A stretch of 64,000 bases of DNA from Bufo bufo. Taxonomy: Eukaryota; Chordata; Amphibia; Anura; Bufonidae. The notes under the pieces are model-generated. The model made no database searches and had not been told where the DNA came from. It saw only the letters and a list, made by a program, of their open reading frames with translations. The position numbers and the translations under genes are program-made. Within the stretch, counting starts at the first letter, position 1. Each line of letters begins with the position of its first letter. Positions 1-10,637 of the stretch are shown here, one piece after another. The stretch covers positions 108,226,644 to 108,290,643 of the forward strand of contig NC_053391.1 of NCBI RefSeq assembly GCF_905171765.1, written 5' to 3'.

Positions 1-1395
1 TTTGTTTTGTATAAAGATCTCTAGATCTAAAAAATCAATTTTTTCCGGATTATACGTTCCTGTGAGTGATATGCCCCAGTTGTTTGTATTGAGGTGGGAA
101 ATGAAATTTTTTATTGTTGTCTGGTCGCCATCCCAAATGAAAATGAGATCATCAATGTATCTTTTGAAAAAGATGATATTATCTGTCCAGAATTTAGTTT
201 GGTAAATGACGGTCTCTTCAAAAGCTCCCATGAACAAGTTAGCATAACTCGGCGCGAAACGCGTCCCCATTGCGGTCCCCCTTGTCTGTCTATAGATTTT
301 GTCTTGAAATATGAAAACATTGTGTTTTAAGATGAATTCCATCCCTTTGATGATAAATAATCTCTGTTGTATAGGCATCTCTTGATCGTTGTTCAAAAAA
401 ATGGATGCACACTTCAGTCCCAAGTCATGGGATATGTTGGTGTAGAGTGCTGACACATCTAGAGTGAGCAGAAGGTAACTCTCTTTCCATTTGATATTTT
501 TTAATAGTGTGATCAAGGATGTGGAGTCTTTCAGATGGGACTTCAAATTTAGAACATATTTTTGGAGGTGGATATCTATATAATGGGAAAGATTCCTAGT
601 AAGGGAGGTAACACCGGAGATGATGGGTCTCCCGGGGGGATTTTTTAGGTCTTTATGGATTTTGGGGAGGTGGTAGAAGGTGGTGAGTGTTGCATCTTTC
701 ACAAGAATATATTCTTTCTCCTTTTTGTTTAAGATGGTTTCTGCTGATTTGATGAGTTTCTCAAAATCTTCCCTATCCTGTGTTGATGGGTCCTGTTGAA
801 TGGGTAGATAATAGTTTTTATCAGATAGTATATTGAGGGCTTCCTTGATGTATTCCTCTCTGTTTTGGATCACCACTCCACCTCCTTTGTCTGCATTTTT
901 AATTATAATATTTGTGTTTGACTGTAGACTTTTGAGGGCCGCTATTTCAAAGGGTTTAAGATTGTGTTGTCTCGAATGAGAAAATGGAGTGGTCTCTTTA
1001 TTAATTTGTCTAAATTCATTGGAGACGAGGGAATAGAATGTGTCTAAGAAGTTGCCCGTATGATGGATTGGATAAAAATTGGAGGGTGGTTTTAAACCTG
1101 AGGGGATGGCTCTAGGGTCTTCTTTCTCAGATGGAGAAATGGCAGTGGATCCTGTGGATAGCTTTTTTGCAGAGTTTTCTGTTATTTTGAAATGTCGTTT
1201 TAGGGTGAGTTTTTTAATATACCGGTTGAGGTCTAAAAATAAATCAAATTCGTTGATTTTACTACTGGGACAGAATGATAGGCCTTTGGATAGTACGGCA
1301 ATTTCCGCTTTTTTCAGAGTGTATGAGGATAGGTTATATATACCACATGATTTTTCTATATCTTCCAGTGGTTGTTCTCCAACTGACTTTATGTT
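1..1395 (-). CDS. Penelope reverse transcriptase, N-terminal part (partial)
   Basis: The minus-strand frame from about 1395 to the window edge encodes the N-terminal domain of a Penelope RT. It follows copy C residue for residue apart from a few substitutions, such as Thr for Lys next to a double His near 1060. Recognisable blocks are the LSKGLSFCP segment, an ADKGGG block and the motif A region ending LYTNIS. The YIDD catalytic block, reached near position 160, is present. The endonuclease half would lie left of position 1. The frame looks open, but the element cannot be judged complete from this window. Confidence 0.75.
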
Positions 1396-3017
1396 TTTCT
1401 TTTTACTTTTGCCTGCTCTACATCCTCTTCTAGTTTTTTTCGTTTGGTGGGTTTTCGGCCTAGTGGGTGAAAAAAATGAGTAATGGTAGTTGTTTTGGGG
1501 CTCTTAAGAATGGGATAAGCTACCGTGGGGTGAATAAGGGGAGGGAGAGCTATAAATGAAAGAGAGGCGGAGGGACCTGCTACAGAATGGTCTGTGGTCA
1601 AATTGGGGTTGATGGGGCTAGTTGGGGTAGGTATGAGGTGGGTATTGGAAGAACAGTTGGGTGGGTCTGGAGTGGATATTACACAGTCTGGATCGGAAGT
1701 ATTAGTGGGAGGTGTACAGATATGTACAGTAAGGAGTGAATCGGCTTCCACATCTGAGGAATTGGAGGCAGTGGAAAGCCTGGGGGAAGTTGGCATTGAT
1801 GGGTGGGAATGGGTGTGAAAATTGGTAGGTGGTAGATTGAGTGGTCCACATGCCGCTCTGACGTTTTCAGGAAAAACAATAGATGGAGAGAGGATGGGTG
1901 TTTTGTTTTTGAAGGAAAAGAATGAGTCTGATTTTCTTGGGCTGTGTGATGGAGTGAAAAACTCTGAATTTGGTGTATCTGGATAGGAAATTGGGGTAGA
2001 ACCTTTGGTGTTGGTCTCATAGTTTATAGGGTCTATGATTTTTCTGATGTGGTGGGTCTTATTTCGAAGTGTGTGTTCTGTCCCACTGGTGGATGGCAAG
2101 GGTCTTATGGCTTCTGATGTCCTTTGCGGGGGTCTGGGTTGGGTCCGTGTGTTCTGGTGGTGGGTGGGCTTGTTTCTATTGAAGTAGAGGTTCCGTGGTT
2201 TCCAGTGTTGTGAATGTTTATGATTTTGTGTTAGTCTGGGTGGTGGTTTGGAGGTAGTAGTATTGGTCTGCTCATGATTGATGTCTCCCCTGTTAGTGTC
2301 ACTTGGTAGAACTTGTTGTTCTATTCGTGTTTTATAGTTAGAAGTGGGTGGCTCTGTGGGTTTTTGCCAAAATTTTATGTTATTTGTGGAAAAATCCGAC
2401 CGGTCTCTGGCTAGCTTGCCACTTTGTTAGGTTAGGGTATCTTTTTCAAGAGTGAGTATCCTAGATGTGATAAGCCGATCAAACTTGGGGAAGTTAATGT
2501 GTGCTCTGTGTTTGGATAATTCCGCATAACACTCGGATATTTTCCCCCCTAGGTCTAAATATAGGGACCGCCTTTTTTCAATTAATCTAATCATGAGACC
2601 TTTAGCACAGTCCAGTAGATAGTTGTCCCAATCAGTGGTAAAGTTCAAATCTTCTTTAAATGAATTACCAAACCTTAGTCTCAGGCCACGGGGAACGATC
2701 TGTTCTTGTATGTATATCTCCAAAAAAGTAGCATCCAGATGATGCTGTATTTCCTCAGTAATAAGTTTTTCAAGTTTATAAAACAAGTTCAATAACGATT
2801 TTTCATCAATAGTACTTGCGTTTTTTTCTTCTTCTCCTTCCTGGGTCGTATTCGAGGTACATTCCACCAGATTTTTAGTGCATTGAAGAATCAAACGTTC
2901 CCGTTGTTCGATTCTGTTCGCAATGTAGTCCATACTTTCTTTGTTAGATCGTTTTTCCGCTTTTGTGCAATTGGTCCTATGTGCTGCTCCCAGAGATCTG
3001 GAGATTCCAGGAAACAA
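1389..3017 (-). pseudogene. Penelope N-terminal ORF1-like protein, one in-frame stop
   Basis: One minus-strand frame of about 540 codons is broken only by a TAA at 2427-2429. The first ~195 residues are rich in Glu, Lys, Arg and Leu and look helical or coiled-coil. The rest is rich in Pro, Thr, Ser and Asn, looks disordered, and ends in a basic stretch. There is no ATG at 3017 (the codon is TTG); an internal ATG near 2933 could be the start. Copy C carries the C-terminal ~165 residues of the same frame (5789-6299). I recognise no enzyme domain. By position it is either the N-terminal extension of the Penelope polyprotein or a separate RNA-binding-type ORF1. It ends at the same stop as in copy C, and the RT continues in the -1 frame. 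Confidence 0.6.
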
Positions 3018-3368
3018 AGTCTTTGTGTGTTGGACGGATCTAAATTCCTCTCAGTAAATGAGGGGAATAGAGAAATAGGAGAGAAAAGGGGCGCACAATA
3101 GGGTAGTATGTATATACAGATAAAATGATAATATCATAGGAATTGTGAAGGCTCACCTTTTTTGGTTGTGCAAAATTTAGGCACAACTCTATTGAAGGCT
3201 TTAGAGTGATGAGACTTATCTTCCGGAACTGCAGCCGCAGATTGTGAGTTCTTTTTGATGGGATGTCCAGTCCCACAAAAGGAAAAATGGCAATAAGAGA
3301 GAAATTCTGCTTCGGCGCAAGTCCACAAATGGAAACGGTCTCACAAGTATGATAGTTCTTCTTTAATG

Positions 3369-3414
3369 GAAACAACGCGTTTCGGGGAGTAAAACTTCCC
3401 CTTCATCAGGTTTC
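3369..3414 (-). ncRNA. hammerhead ribozyme motif in Penelope pseudo-LTR (copy B/A junction)
   Basis: On the minus strand the order is GAAAC (stem I), CUGAUGA core, a GGGG/CCCC stem II after one extra A, GAAA core, a very short ACGCGU stem III, U at the cleavage position, and GUUUC closing stem I. Both invariant boxes are intact. Penelope-like elements are known to carry hammerheads of this minimal type in their pseudo-LTRs, where dimeric transcripts help form the short stem III. The copy at 9757-9804 is the same. Activity is inferred, not shown. Confidence 0.75.
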
Positions 3415-4516
3415 ATAGTATTACAATAAACAGACAAATATTTATAGGTGCAGAATAACAGAAAACAACCAAAAAAACCGCCAAAAACGAGCACCTGGGG
3501 CCCGCCCCCTAGGGGCGGAGCTACATACAGGTGTCACTTCAGACATCATGTAAATCTCAGTTTCGTTTACACAGATCTTACTATGGTGTAATCCCATGTA
3601 ATTCTGTGTAGGTTCAATAAAAAAACGAGTATCCTAACCATTTATTTCATGTGGAGACATTTCTGTGTATTTAACACATATACATCATGTGACTGCAGAA
3701 GGTCACATGATCGGACTGCAGGCTGGAGACATGAGCATCCTCTGGTGATTGGCTCTCTCTCATATGGAAATGCAGGGGGAGAAGGAGAGAGGACGATCAC
3801 CATGGGCTCCTGTCTCTGTGTGTATGGATACTTTGCTGTCTGCAGGAGGCTGCCGGCCAGGGGGCGTGTCGGTCTGTGACGTCATGACCATGTGATCGCA
3901 ACCAGGCAGTCACATGGTCTGTTGCCAGGGCAACGGCAATGCTTTGGTTTCAGGCCACACTTAGAAGATATGAAAGAGCTCTGCCCTGGTGTATCAAGGG
4001 GATTCAGTAGACCAGGTTACAGCTCTGTATATTCATTTAGGATAGCTCTGCATATTACATATGCTTGGAGTGCATACTAAAATTGTTATTATTATAAATG
4101 AGGGGTAAAAGATGAATGAAAGGTAATCACATAATTATCAGATAATTAATAGATAATTGATAAATAGGGTGTATATAAAATTAATAGATAGTATGAATAA
4201 AATCCAATAGCACTGTTTAAGTAAAAATCTATATAAAAACTACTCATAATTGGTAAGAATATAAAATAAAATTGTTTGTAATGAAAATATACAATATAGT
4301 GGGATATAAATATAGATATAAAATTGGAGTAATTTCAGATATGCCGTTTCCCTAATACTAGTTGTTTTCTTGTGTATTAAAAGGTACTCAGTGAGCACAT
4401 AATATATTATAATATTTTGGTACATTATTTTATTTAAATTTTTTATATTTTTATTTCTATTTTTATTTTTGTGGGGCATATTGTTTATTATATATCTAAC
4501 GTTGAATACTTGGACT

Positions 4517-5733
4517 TCATAGATTAATTTCAAATGCCTCGTTAAGGCCATAGGGATTGAGGCTGTTTAATTTAAAGATCCAGTACATCTCTCGGCGTCT
4601 GATGTACTGGATGTCTTTCTGCAGATGGATTGGGATCTGTTCTATAGGTGTCACAGAGAATCCGACTGCATTACCCTCGTGCTGTTCCGTTGCGTGTCTG
4701 GAGACGCTATGTTTCATAAATTTCTTTTTGATATTTGACCTATGCTTATTAAATCTGTTACGTAGGGTTTGAATGGTGCGGCCTACATATTGTAGGTGAC
4801 ATGGACATTCAAGCAGGTATATTATGTGGTTGGAGTTGCAGGTTAGGTGTTCTGAAATCTGAAAGGATTCCCCAGTTGAGCGGCTTTGGAAGGATGACCT
4901 CTGGTAGATGCTAGTACAGCATAAACATCTACGGTGACCACATTTGTAGCTGCCTTGAGGGGTCCTAGTGTCCTGATCACGGGTGGGATAAGTAATAGAT
5001 CTTAGTTTACTAGGTGCCAGGATATTTTTCAGGGTTTTTGCTCTTCTGTATGTGAAGCGGGGATTCACTGGAATGATTTGGCTCAAAATGGGGTCTCTTT
5101 TTAGGATGTGCCAGTGTTTCTCCATAACCGCTTTGATGGCCTTATGGTTCTGATTGTATGTTGTTATAAAATTGTACCCATAGGGACTGATTTCGGTGTT
5201 TCCCTTCTCTTTTTTTGTTGCTGGGGCCAGACATTCTGATTGTGTAAGATCAACTGCTTTTTGTCTTGCACCCATGATGATGTTTCTTGGGTATCCTTTT
5301 TGTTTGAACCTAGATGTTAGGGTATCGCATTGTAGTGTAAAGTCCGTATCTAATGTACAGTTTCGACGGAGGCGCTTGTATTGGCTAAAAGGAACGTTGG
5401 CTTTCCATTTCCTGTAATGTGAGCTCCGGAAATCGAGATAGCTATTGCTGTCTACCTTTTTGAAAAATGTACGTGTCCTGATTTCTTTGTTTTGTATAAA
5501 GATCTCTAGATCTAAAAAATCAATTTTTTCCGGATCATACGTTCCTGTGAGTGATATGCCCCAGTTGTTTGTATTGAGGTGGGAAATGAAATTTTTTATT
5601 GTTGTCTGGTCGCCATCCCAAATGAAAATGAGATCATCAATGTATCTTTTGAAAAAGATGATATTATCTGTCCAGAATTTAGTTTGGTAAATGACGGTCT
5701 CTTCAAAAGCTCCCATAAACAAGTTAGCATAAC
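4517..5733 (-). CDS. Penelope RT C-terminal half + GIY-YIG endonuclease (5'-truncated)
   Basis: The frame starts in the RT motif B region (YANLFMGAFEE) and continues through YIDD, the FLDLEIFIQ thumb-side block, a linker with a cysteine cluster (CGHRRCLCC), and a GIY-YIG nuclease of the form IYLLECP...YVGRT...R...H. RT copies RNA into DNA, and the GIY-YIG domain nicks the target DNA in this class. The reading frame is open to its TGA at 4517-4519. Upstream of 5733 the frame runs into a short duplicated segment and then into antisense of copy C, so the apparent extra N-terminus up to 5866 is not genuine. The copy is non-autonomous because the RT fingers are missing. Confidence 0.8.
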
Positions 5734-5788
5734 ATAGTTTGGTAAATGACTGTCTCTTCAAAAGCTCCCATGAACAAGTTAGCATAAC
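5681..5788. repeat. 53-bp imperfect tandem duplication at the Penelope head-to-head junction
   Basis: 5681-5733 and 5735-5788 are two nearly identical copies of the RT segment around the TTTACCAAACT block, both ending GTTAGCATAAC, with two substitutions between them. Copy C starts directly after the second. The second copy looks like filler left when the inverted partners were joined. Confidence 0.7.
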
Positions 5789-6299
5789 TCCCATCCTCTC
5801 TCCATCTATTGTTTTTCCTGAAAACGTCAGAGCGGCATGTGGACCACTCAATCTACCACCTACCAATTTTCACACCCATTCCCACCCATCAATGCCAACT
5901 TCCCCCAGGCTTTCCACTGCCTCCAATTCCTCAGATGTGGAAGCCGATTCACTCCTTACTGTACATATCTGTACACCTCCCACTAATACTTCCGATCCAG
6001 ACTGTGTAATATCCACTCCAGACCCACCCAACTGTTCTTCCAATACCCACCTCATACCTACCCCAACTAGCCCCATCAACCCCAATTTGACCACAGACCA
6101 TTCTGTAGCAGGTCCCTCCGCCTCTCTTTCATTTATAGCTCTCCCTCCCTTTATTCACCCCACGGTAGCTTATCCCATTCTTAAGAGCCCCAAAACAACT
6201 ACCATTACTCATTTTTTTCACCCACTAGGCCGAAAACCCACCAAACGAAAAAAACTAGAAGAGGATGTAGAGCAGGCAAAAGTAAAAAGAAAAACATAA
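5789..6299 (+). CDS. Penelope ORF1-like C-terminal fragment
   Basis: This frame encodes ~165 residues rich in Pro, Thr and Ser, followed by a basic tail ending KVKRKT and TAA at 6297-6299. It matches the end of the ORF1 frame in copy A. The 5' part is missing because of element truncation, so the ORF has no genuine start here. It overlaps the RT frame, which lies at -1. No domain is recognised. Confidence 0.55.
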
Positions 6300-8656
6300 A
6301 GTCAGTTGGAGAACAACCACTGGAAGATATAGAAAAATCATGTGGTATATATAACCTATCCTCATACACTCTGAAAAAAGCGGAAATTGCCGTACTATCC
6401 AAAGGCCTATCATTCTGTCCCAGTAGTAAAATCAACGAATTTGATTTATTTTTAGACCTCAACCGGTATATTAAAAAACTCACCCTAAAACGACATTTCA
6501 AAATAACAGAAAACTCTGCAAAAAAGCTATCCACAGGATCCACTGCCATTTCTCCATCTGAGAAAGAAGACCCTAGAGCCATCCCCTCAGGTTTAAAACC
6601 ACCCTCCAATTTTTATCCAATCCATCATAAGGGCAACTTCTTAGACACATTCTATTCCCTCGTCTCCAATGAATTTAGACAAATTAATAAAGAGACCACT
6701 CCATTTTCTCATTCGAGACAACACAATCTTAAACCCTTTGAAATAGCGGCCCTCAAAAGTCTACAGTCAAACACAAATATTATAATTAAAAATGCAGACA
6801 AAGGAGGTGGAGTGGTGATCCAAAACAGAGAGGAATACATCAAGGAAGCCCTCAATATACTATCTGATAAAAACTATTATCTACCCATTCAACAGGACCC
6901 ATCAACACAGGATAGGGAAGATTTTGAGAAACTCATCAAATCAGCAGAAACCATCTTAAACAAAAAGGAGAAAGAATATATTCTTGTGAAAGATGCAACA
7001 CTCACCACCTTCTACCACCTCCCCAAAATCCATAAAGACCTAAAAAATCCCCCCGGGAGACCCATCATCTCCGGTGTTACCTCCCTTACTAGGAATCTTT
7101 CCCATTATATAGATATCCACCTCCAAAAATATGTTCTAAATTTGAAGTCCCATCTGAAAGACTCCACATCCTTGATCACACTATTAAAAAATATCAAATG
7201 GAAAGAGAGTTACCTTCTGCTCACTCTAGATGTGTCAGCACTCTACACCAACATATCCCATGACTTGGGACTGAAGTGTGCATCCATTTTTTTGAACAAC
7301 GATCAAGAGATGCCTATACAACAGAGATTATTTATCATCAAAGGGATGGAATTCATCTTAAAACACAATGTTTTCATATTTCAAGACAAAATCTATAGAC
7401 AGACAAGGGGGACCGCAATGGGGACGCGTTTCGCGCCGAGTTATGCTAACTTGTTCATGGGAGCTTTTGAAGAGACCGTCATTTACCAAACTAAATTCTG
7501 GACAGATAATATCATCTTTTTCAAAAGATACATTGATGATCTCATTTTCATTTGGGATGGCGACCAGACAACAATAAAAAATTTCATTTCCCACCTCAAT
7601 ACAAACAACTGGGGCATATCACTCACAGGAACGTATGATCCGGAAAAAATTGATTTTTTAGATCTAGAGATCTTTATACAAAACAAAGAAATCAGGACAC
7701 GTACATTTTTCAAAAAGGTAGACAGCAATAGCTATCTCGATTTCCGGAGCTCACATTACAGGAAATGGAAAGCCAACGTTCCTTTTAGCCAATACAAGCG
7801 CCTCCGTCGAAACTGTACATTAGATACGGACTTTACACTACAATGCGATACCCTAACATCTAGGTTCAAACAAAAAGGATACCCAAGAAACATCATCATG
7901 GGTGCAAGACAAAAAGCAGTTGATCTTACACAATCAGAATGTCTGGCCCCAGCAACAAAAAAAGAGAAGGGAAACACCGAAATCAGTCCCTATGGGTACA
8001 ATTTTATAACAACATACAATCAGAACCATAAGGCCATCAAAGCGGTTATGGAGAAACACTGGCACATCCTAAAAAGAGACCCCATTTTGAGCCAAATCAT
8101 TCCAGTGAATCCCCGCTTCACATACAGAAGAGCAAAAACCCTGAAAAATATCCTGGCACCTAGTAAACTAAGATCTATTACTTATCCCACCCGTGATCAG
8201 GACACTAGGACCCCTCAAGGCAGCTACAAATGTGGTCACCGTAGATGTTTATGCTGTACTAGCATCTACCAGAGGTCATCCTTCCAAAGCCGCTCAACTG
8301 GGGAATCCTTTCAGATTTCAGAACACCTAACCTGCAACTCCAACCACATAATATACCTGCTTGAATGTCCATGTCACCTACAATATGTAGGCCGCACCAT
8401 TCAAACCCTACGTAACAGATTTAATAAGCATAGGTCAAATATCAAAAAGAAATTTATGAAACATAGCGTCTCCAGACACGCAACGGAACAGCACGAGGGT
8501 AATGCAGTCGGATTCTCTGTGACACCTATAGAACAGATCCCAATCCATCTGCAGAAAGACATCCAGTACATCAGACGCCGAGAGATGTACTGGATCTTTA
8601 AATTAAACAGCCTCAATGCCTATGGCCTTAACGAGGCATTTGAAATTAATCTATGA
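6293..8656 (+). CDS. Penelope reverse transcriptase + GIY-YIG endonuclease, apparently intact
   Basis: The frame is open from before 6293 to the TGA at 8654-8656, about 787 codons. In order: a Penelope N-terminal domain (LSKGLSFCP, ADKGGG); RT motif A (TLDVSALYTNIS, catalytic Asp); motif B (GTAMGTRFAPSYANL); motif C (RYIDDLIF, catalytic Asp pair); the FLDLEIFIQ block; a linker with clustered Cys; and a C-terminal GIY-YIG nuclease (IIYLLECP, YVGRT, downstream Arg and His). The enzyme primes reverse transcription at nicked or free DNA ends. No ATG initiates near the domain start. The frame overlaps the upstream ORF1-like frame by at least ~45 nt in the -1 register, so expression could need frameshifting or internal initiation. 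This is the best-preserved enzyme gene in the window. Confidence 0.88.
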   Translation, partial: NIKSVGEQPLEDIEKSCGIYNLSSYTLKKAEIAVLSKGLSFCPSSKINEFDLFLDLNRYIKKLTLKRHFKITENSAKKLSTGSTAISPSEKEDPRAIPSGLKPPSNFYPIHHKGNFLDTFYSLVSNEFRQINKETTPFSHSRQHNLKPFEIAALKSLQSNTNIIIKNADKGGGVVIQNREEYIKEALNILSDKNYYLPIQQDPSTQDREDFEKLIKSAETILNKKEKEYILVKDATLTTFYHLPKIHKDLKNPPGRPIISGVTSLTRNLSHYIDIHLQKYVLNLKSHLKDSTSLITLLKNIKWKESYLLLTLDVSALYTNISHDLGLKCASIFLNNDQEMPIQQRLFIIKGMEFILKHNVFIFQDKIYRQTRGTAMGTRFAPSYANLFMGAFEETVIYQTKFWTDNIIFFKRYIDDLIFIWDGDQTTIKNFISHLNTNNWGISLTGTYDPEKIDFLDLEIFIQNKEIRTRTFFKKVDSNSYLDFRSSHYRKWKANVPFSQYKRLRRNCTLDTDFTLQCDTLTSRFKQKGYPRNIIMGARQKAVDLTQSECLAPATKKEKGNTEISPYGYNFITTYNQNHKAIKAVMEKHWHILKRDPILSQIIPVNPRFTYRRAKTLKNILAPSKLRSITYPTRDQDTRTPQGSYKCGHRRCLCCTSIYQRSSFQSRSTGESFQISEHLTCNSNHIIYLLECPCHLQYVGRTIQTLRNRFNKHRSNIKKKFMKHSVSRHATEQHEGNAVGFSVTPIEQIPIHLQKDIQYIRRREMYWIFKLNSLNAYGLNEAFEINL

Positions 8657-9756
8657 AGTCCAAGTATTCAACGTTAGATATATAATAAACAATATGCCCC
8701 ACATAAATAAAAATAGAAATAAAAATATAAAAAATTTAAATAAAATAATGTACCAAAATATTATAATATATTATGTGCTCACTGAGTACCTTTTAATACA
8801 CAAGAAAACAACTAGTATTAGGGAAACGGCATATCTGAAATTACTCCAATTTTATATCTATATTTATATCCCACTATATTGTATATTTTCATTACAAACA
8901 ATTTTATTTTATATTCTTACCAATTATGAGTAGTTTTTATATAGATTTTTACTTAAACAGTGCTATTGGATTTTATTCATACTATCTATTAATTTTATAT
9001 ACACCCTATTTATCAATTATCTATTAATTATCTGATAATTATGTGATTACCTTTCATTCATCTTTTACCCCTCATTTATAATAATAACAATTTTAGTATG
9101 CACTCCAAGCATATGTAATATGCAGAGCTATCCTAAATGAATATACAGAGCTGTAACCTGGTCTACTGAATCCCCTTGATACACCAGGGCAGAGCTCTTT
9201 CATATCTTCTAAGTGTGGCCTGAAACCAAAGCATTGCCGTTGCCCTGGCAACAGACCATGTGACTGCCTGGTTGCGATCACATGGTCATGACGTCACAGA
9301 CCGACACGCCCCCTGGCCGGCAGCCTCCTGCAGACAGCAAAGTATCCATACACACAGAGACAGGAGCCCATGGTGATCGTCCTCTCTCCTTCTCCCCCTG
9401 CATTTCCATATGAGAGAGAGCCAATCACCAGAGGATGCTCATGTCTCCAGCCTGCAGTCCGATCATGTGACCTTCTGCAGTCACATGATGTATATGTGTT
9501 AAATACACAGAAATGTCTCCACATGAAATAAATGGTTAGGATACTCGTTTTTTTATTGAACCTACACAGAATTACATGGGATTACACCATAGTAAGATCT
9601 GTGTAAACGAAACTGAGATTTACATGATGTATGAAGTGACACCTGTATGTAGCTCCGCCCCTAGGGGGCGGGCCCCAGGTGCTCGTTTTTGGCGGTTTTT
9701 TGGTTGTTTTCTGTTATTCTGCACCTATAAATATTTGTCTGTTTATTGTAATACTA
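8657..9756 (+). other. Penelope copy C 3' untranslated region
   Basis: An AT-rich stretch of about 440 bp is followed by a GC-richer stretch with CpG-containing words and several short palindromes around TCACATG and CATGTGA. No ORF of interest was seen. It is mirrored at 3415-4516 in copy B. It leads into the hammerhead and is probably the promoter-bearing pseudo-LTR when a second copy lies downstream. Confidence 0.5.
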
Positions 9757-9804
9757 TGAAACCTGATGAAGGGGAAGTTTTACTCCCCGAAACGCGTTGT
9801 TTCC
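9757..9804 (+). ncRNA. hammerhead ribozyme motif in Penelope 3' pseudo-LTR (copy C)
   Basis: Stem I is GAAAC (9758-9762) with GUUUC (9799-9803). Core CUGAUGA lies at 9763-9769. Stem II pairs GGGG (9771-9774) with CCCC (9785-9788). Core GAAA lies at 9789-9792. Stem III is the self-complementary ACGCGU with almost no loop, and U9798 is the predicted cleavage residue. It matches the minimal hammerheads described for Penelope-like elements. The short stem III suggests it would work best as a dimer. Confidence 0.78.
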
Positions 9805-9887
9805 ATTAAAGAAGAACTATCATACTTGTGAGACCGTTTCCATTTGTGGACTTGCGCCGAAGCAGAATTTCTCTCTTATTGCCATTG

Positions 9888-10637
9888 TAACACTCTGTGG
9901 CCTCCTCATGGCACTGCTGCATGCTGCTGCTACTGCCACCTCCACACTATGTCACCTTGCCACTCTGTGGCCTCCTCATGCTGCTGCTGCTGCCAACTCC
10001 ACACTATGTCACCTTGCCACTCTGTGGTCGCCTCATGCTGCTGCTAAATCAACACTAAGTCACTGGGCCACTCTGTGGCCTCTTCATGCTGCTGCTACTG
10101 CCACCTCCACACTATGTCCCCTTGCCACTCTGTGGCCTCCTCATGCTGCTGCTACTGCCACCTCCAGACTATGTCCCCTTGCCACTCTGTGGCCTCCTCA
10201 TGCTGCTGCCACCTACACACTATGTCACCTTGCCAGTCTGTGGCCTTCTCATGCTGCTGCTGCCACCTCCACACTATGTCACCTTGCCACTCTGTGGTCT
10301 CCTCATGCTGCTGCTAAATCAAGACTATGTCACTGGGCCACTCTGTGGTCTCCTTATGCTGCTGCAAAATCAAGACTATGTAACTGGGTCACTCTGTGGC
10401 CTCCTCATGCTGCTGCTGCCACCTCCGCACAATGTCACCTTGCCACTCTGTGGTCTCCTCATGCAGCTGCCACCACCACACTGTCACCTTGCCACTCTGT
10501 GGCCTCCTCATGCTGCTGCTGCCACCTCCGCACTATGTCACCTTACCACTCTGTAGCCTCCTCATGCTGCTGCTGCTGCCACCTCCACACTATGTCACCT
10601 TGCCAGTCTGTGGCCTCCTCATGCTGCTGCTTTCTGA
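9888..10637 (+). repeat. minisatellite, 51-60 bp units, about 14 copies
   Basis: The unit contains CACTCTGTGGCCTCCTCATG, a (CTG)n tract, CCACCTCCACAC, and TATGTCACCTTGC. Units vary mostly by whole trinucleotides (number of CTG) and by AAATCAA for CCACCTCC variants. Because most units are multiples of three and lack stops, several plus frames stay open, giving spurious ORFs of up to ~290 codons. It abuts the 3' end of Penelope copy C exactly. Confidence 0.85.

Larger units (their letters stand above)
1..3289 (-). mobile_element. Penelope-like element copy A (5' half, runs off window)
   Basis: This is a minus-strand Penelope-like retroelement whose 3' half lies beyond the left edge. Its 5' end is joined in tandem to the 3' end of copy B at about 3289, where the sequence shared with the 3' end of copy C (to about 9887) stops. 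Reading the minus strand it holds a 5' leader (about 3289-3018), an ORF1-like frame (3017-1389) and the start of the RT frame (about 1395-1). Tandem copies sharing one pseudo-LTR with a 5'-truncated neighbour are the known Penelope organisation. Bases 1-250 match 5488-5735 of copy B almost exactly. Confidence 0.85.
3289..5733 (-). mobile_element. Penelope-like element copy B (5'-truncated)
   Basis: This minus-strand copy begins inside the RT domain at about 5733 and runs through the RT C-terminus, GIY-YIG endonuclease and 3' region to the junction with copy A at about 3289. It is a near-perfect reverse complement of 7440-9887 in copy C, with rare differences such as Pro for Ala just before the conserved C-terminus. 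The 3' region (4516-3289) is AT-rich near the stop and GC-richer further on, and it contains the hammerhead core at 3369-3414. Because copy A follows directly, this 3' end doubles as the upstream pseudo-LTR of A. Confidence 0.85.
5788..9887 (+). mobile_element. Penelope-like element copy C (head-to-head with B)
   Basis: This plus-strand copy lacks the leader and most of ORF1, so it begins inside the ORF1 C-terminal region. It retains the full RT-EN coding region and the 3' pseudo-LTR. Its right boundary is set by divergence from copy A just after ATTGCCATT at about 9887, where a minisatellite begins. With B it forms an inverted repeat with arms of about 2.45 kb. The near identity of arms and open frames points to recent activity or recent duplication. 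Confidence 0.85.

Noticed and set aside
4551..5866. Extra N-terminus of the minus-strand Penelope ORF beyond 5733
   Set aside because: It reads through a duplicated segment and then antisense of copy C; it is a junction artefact.
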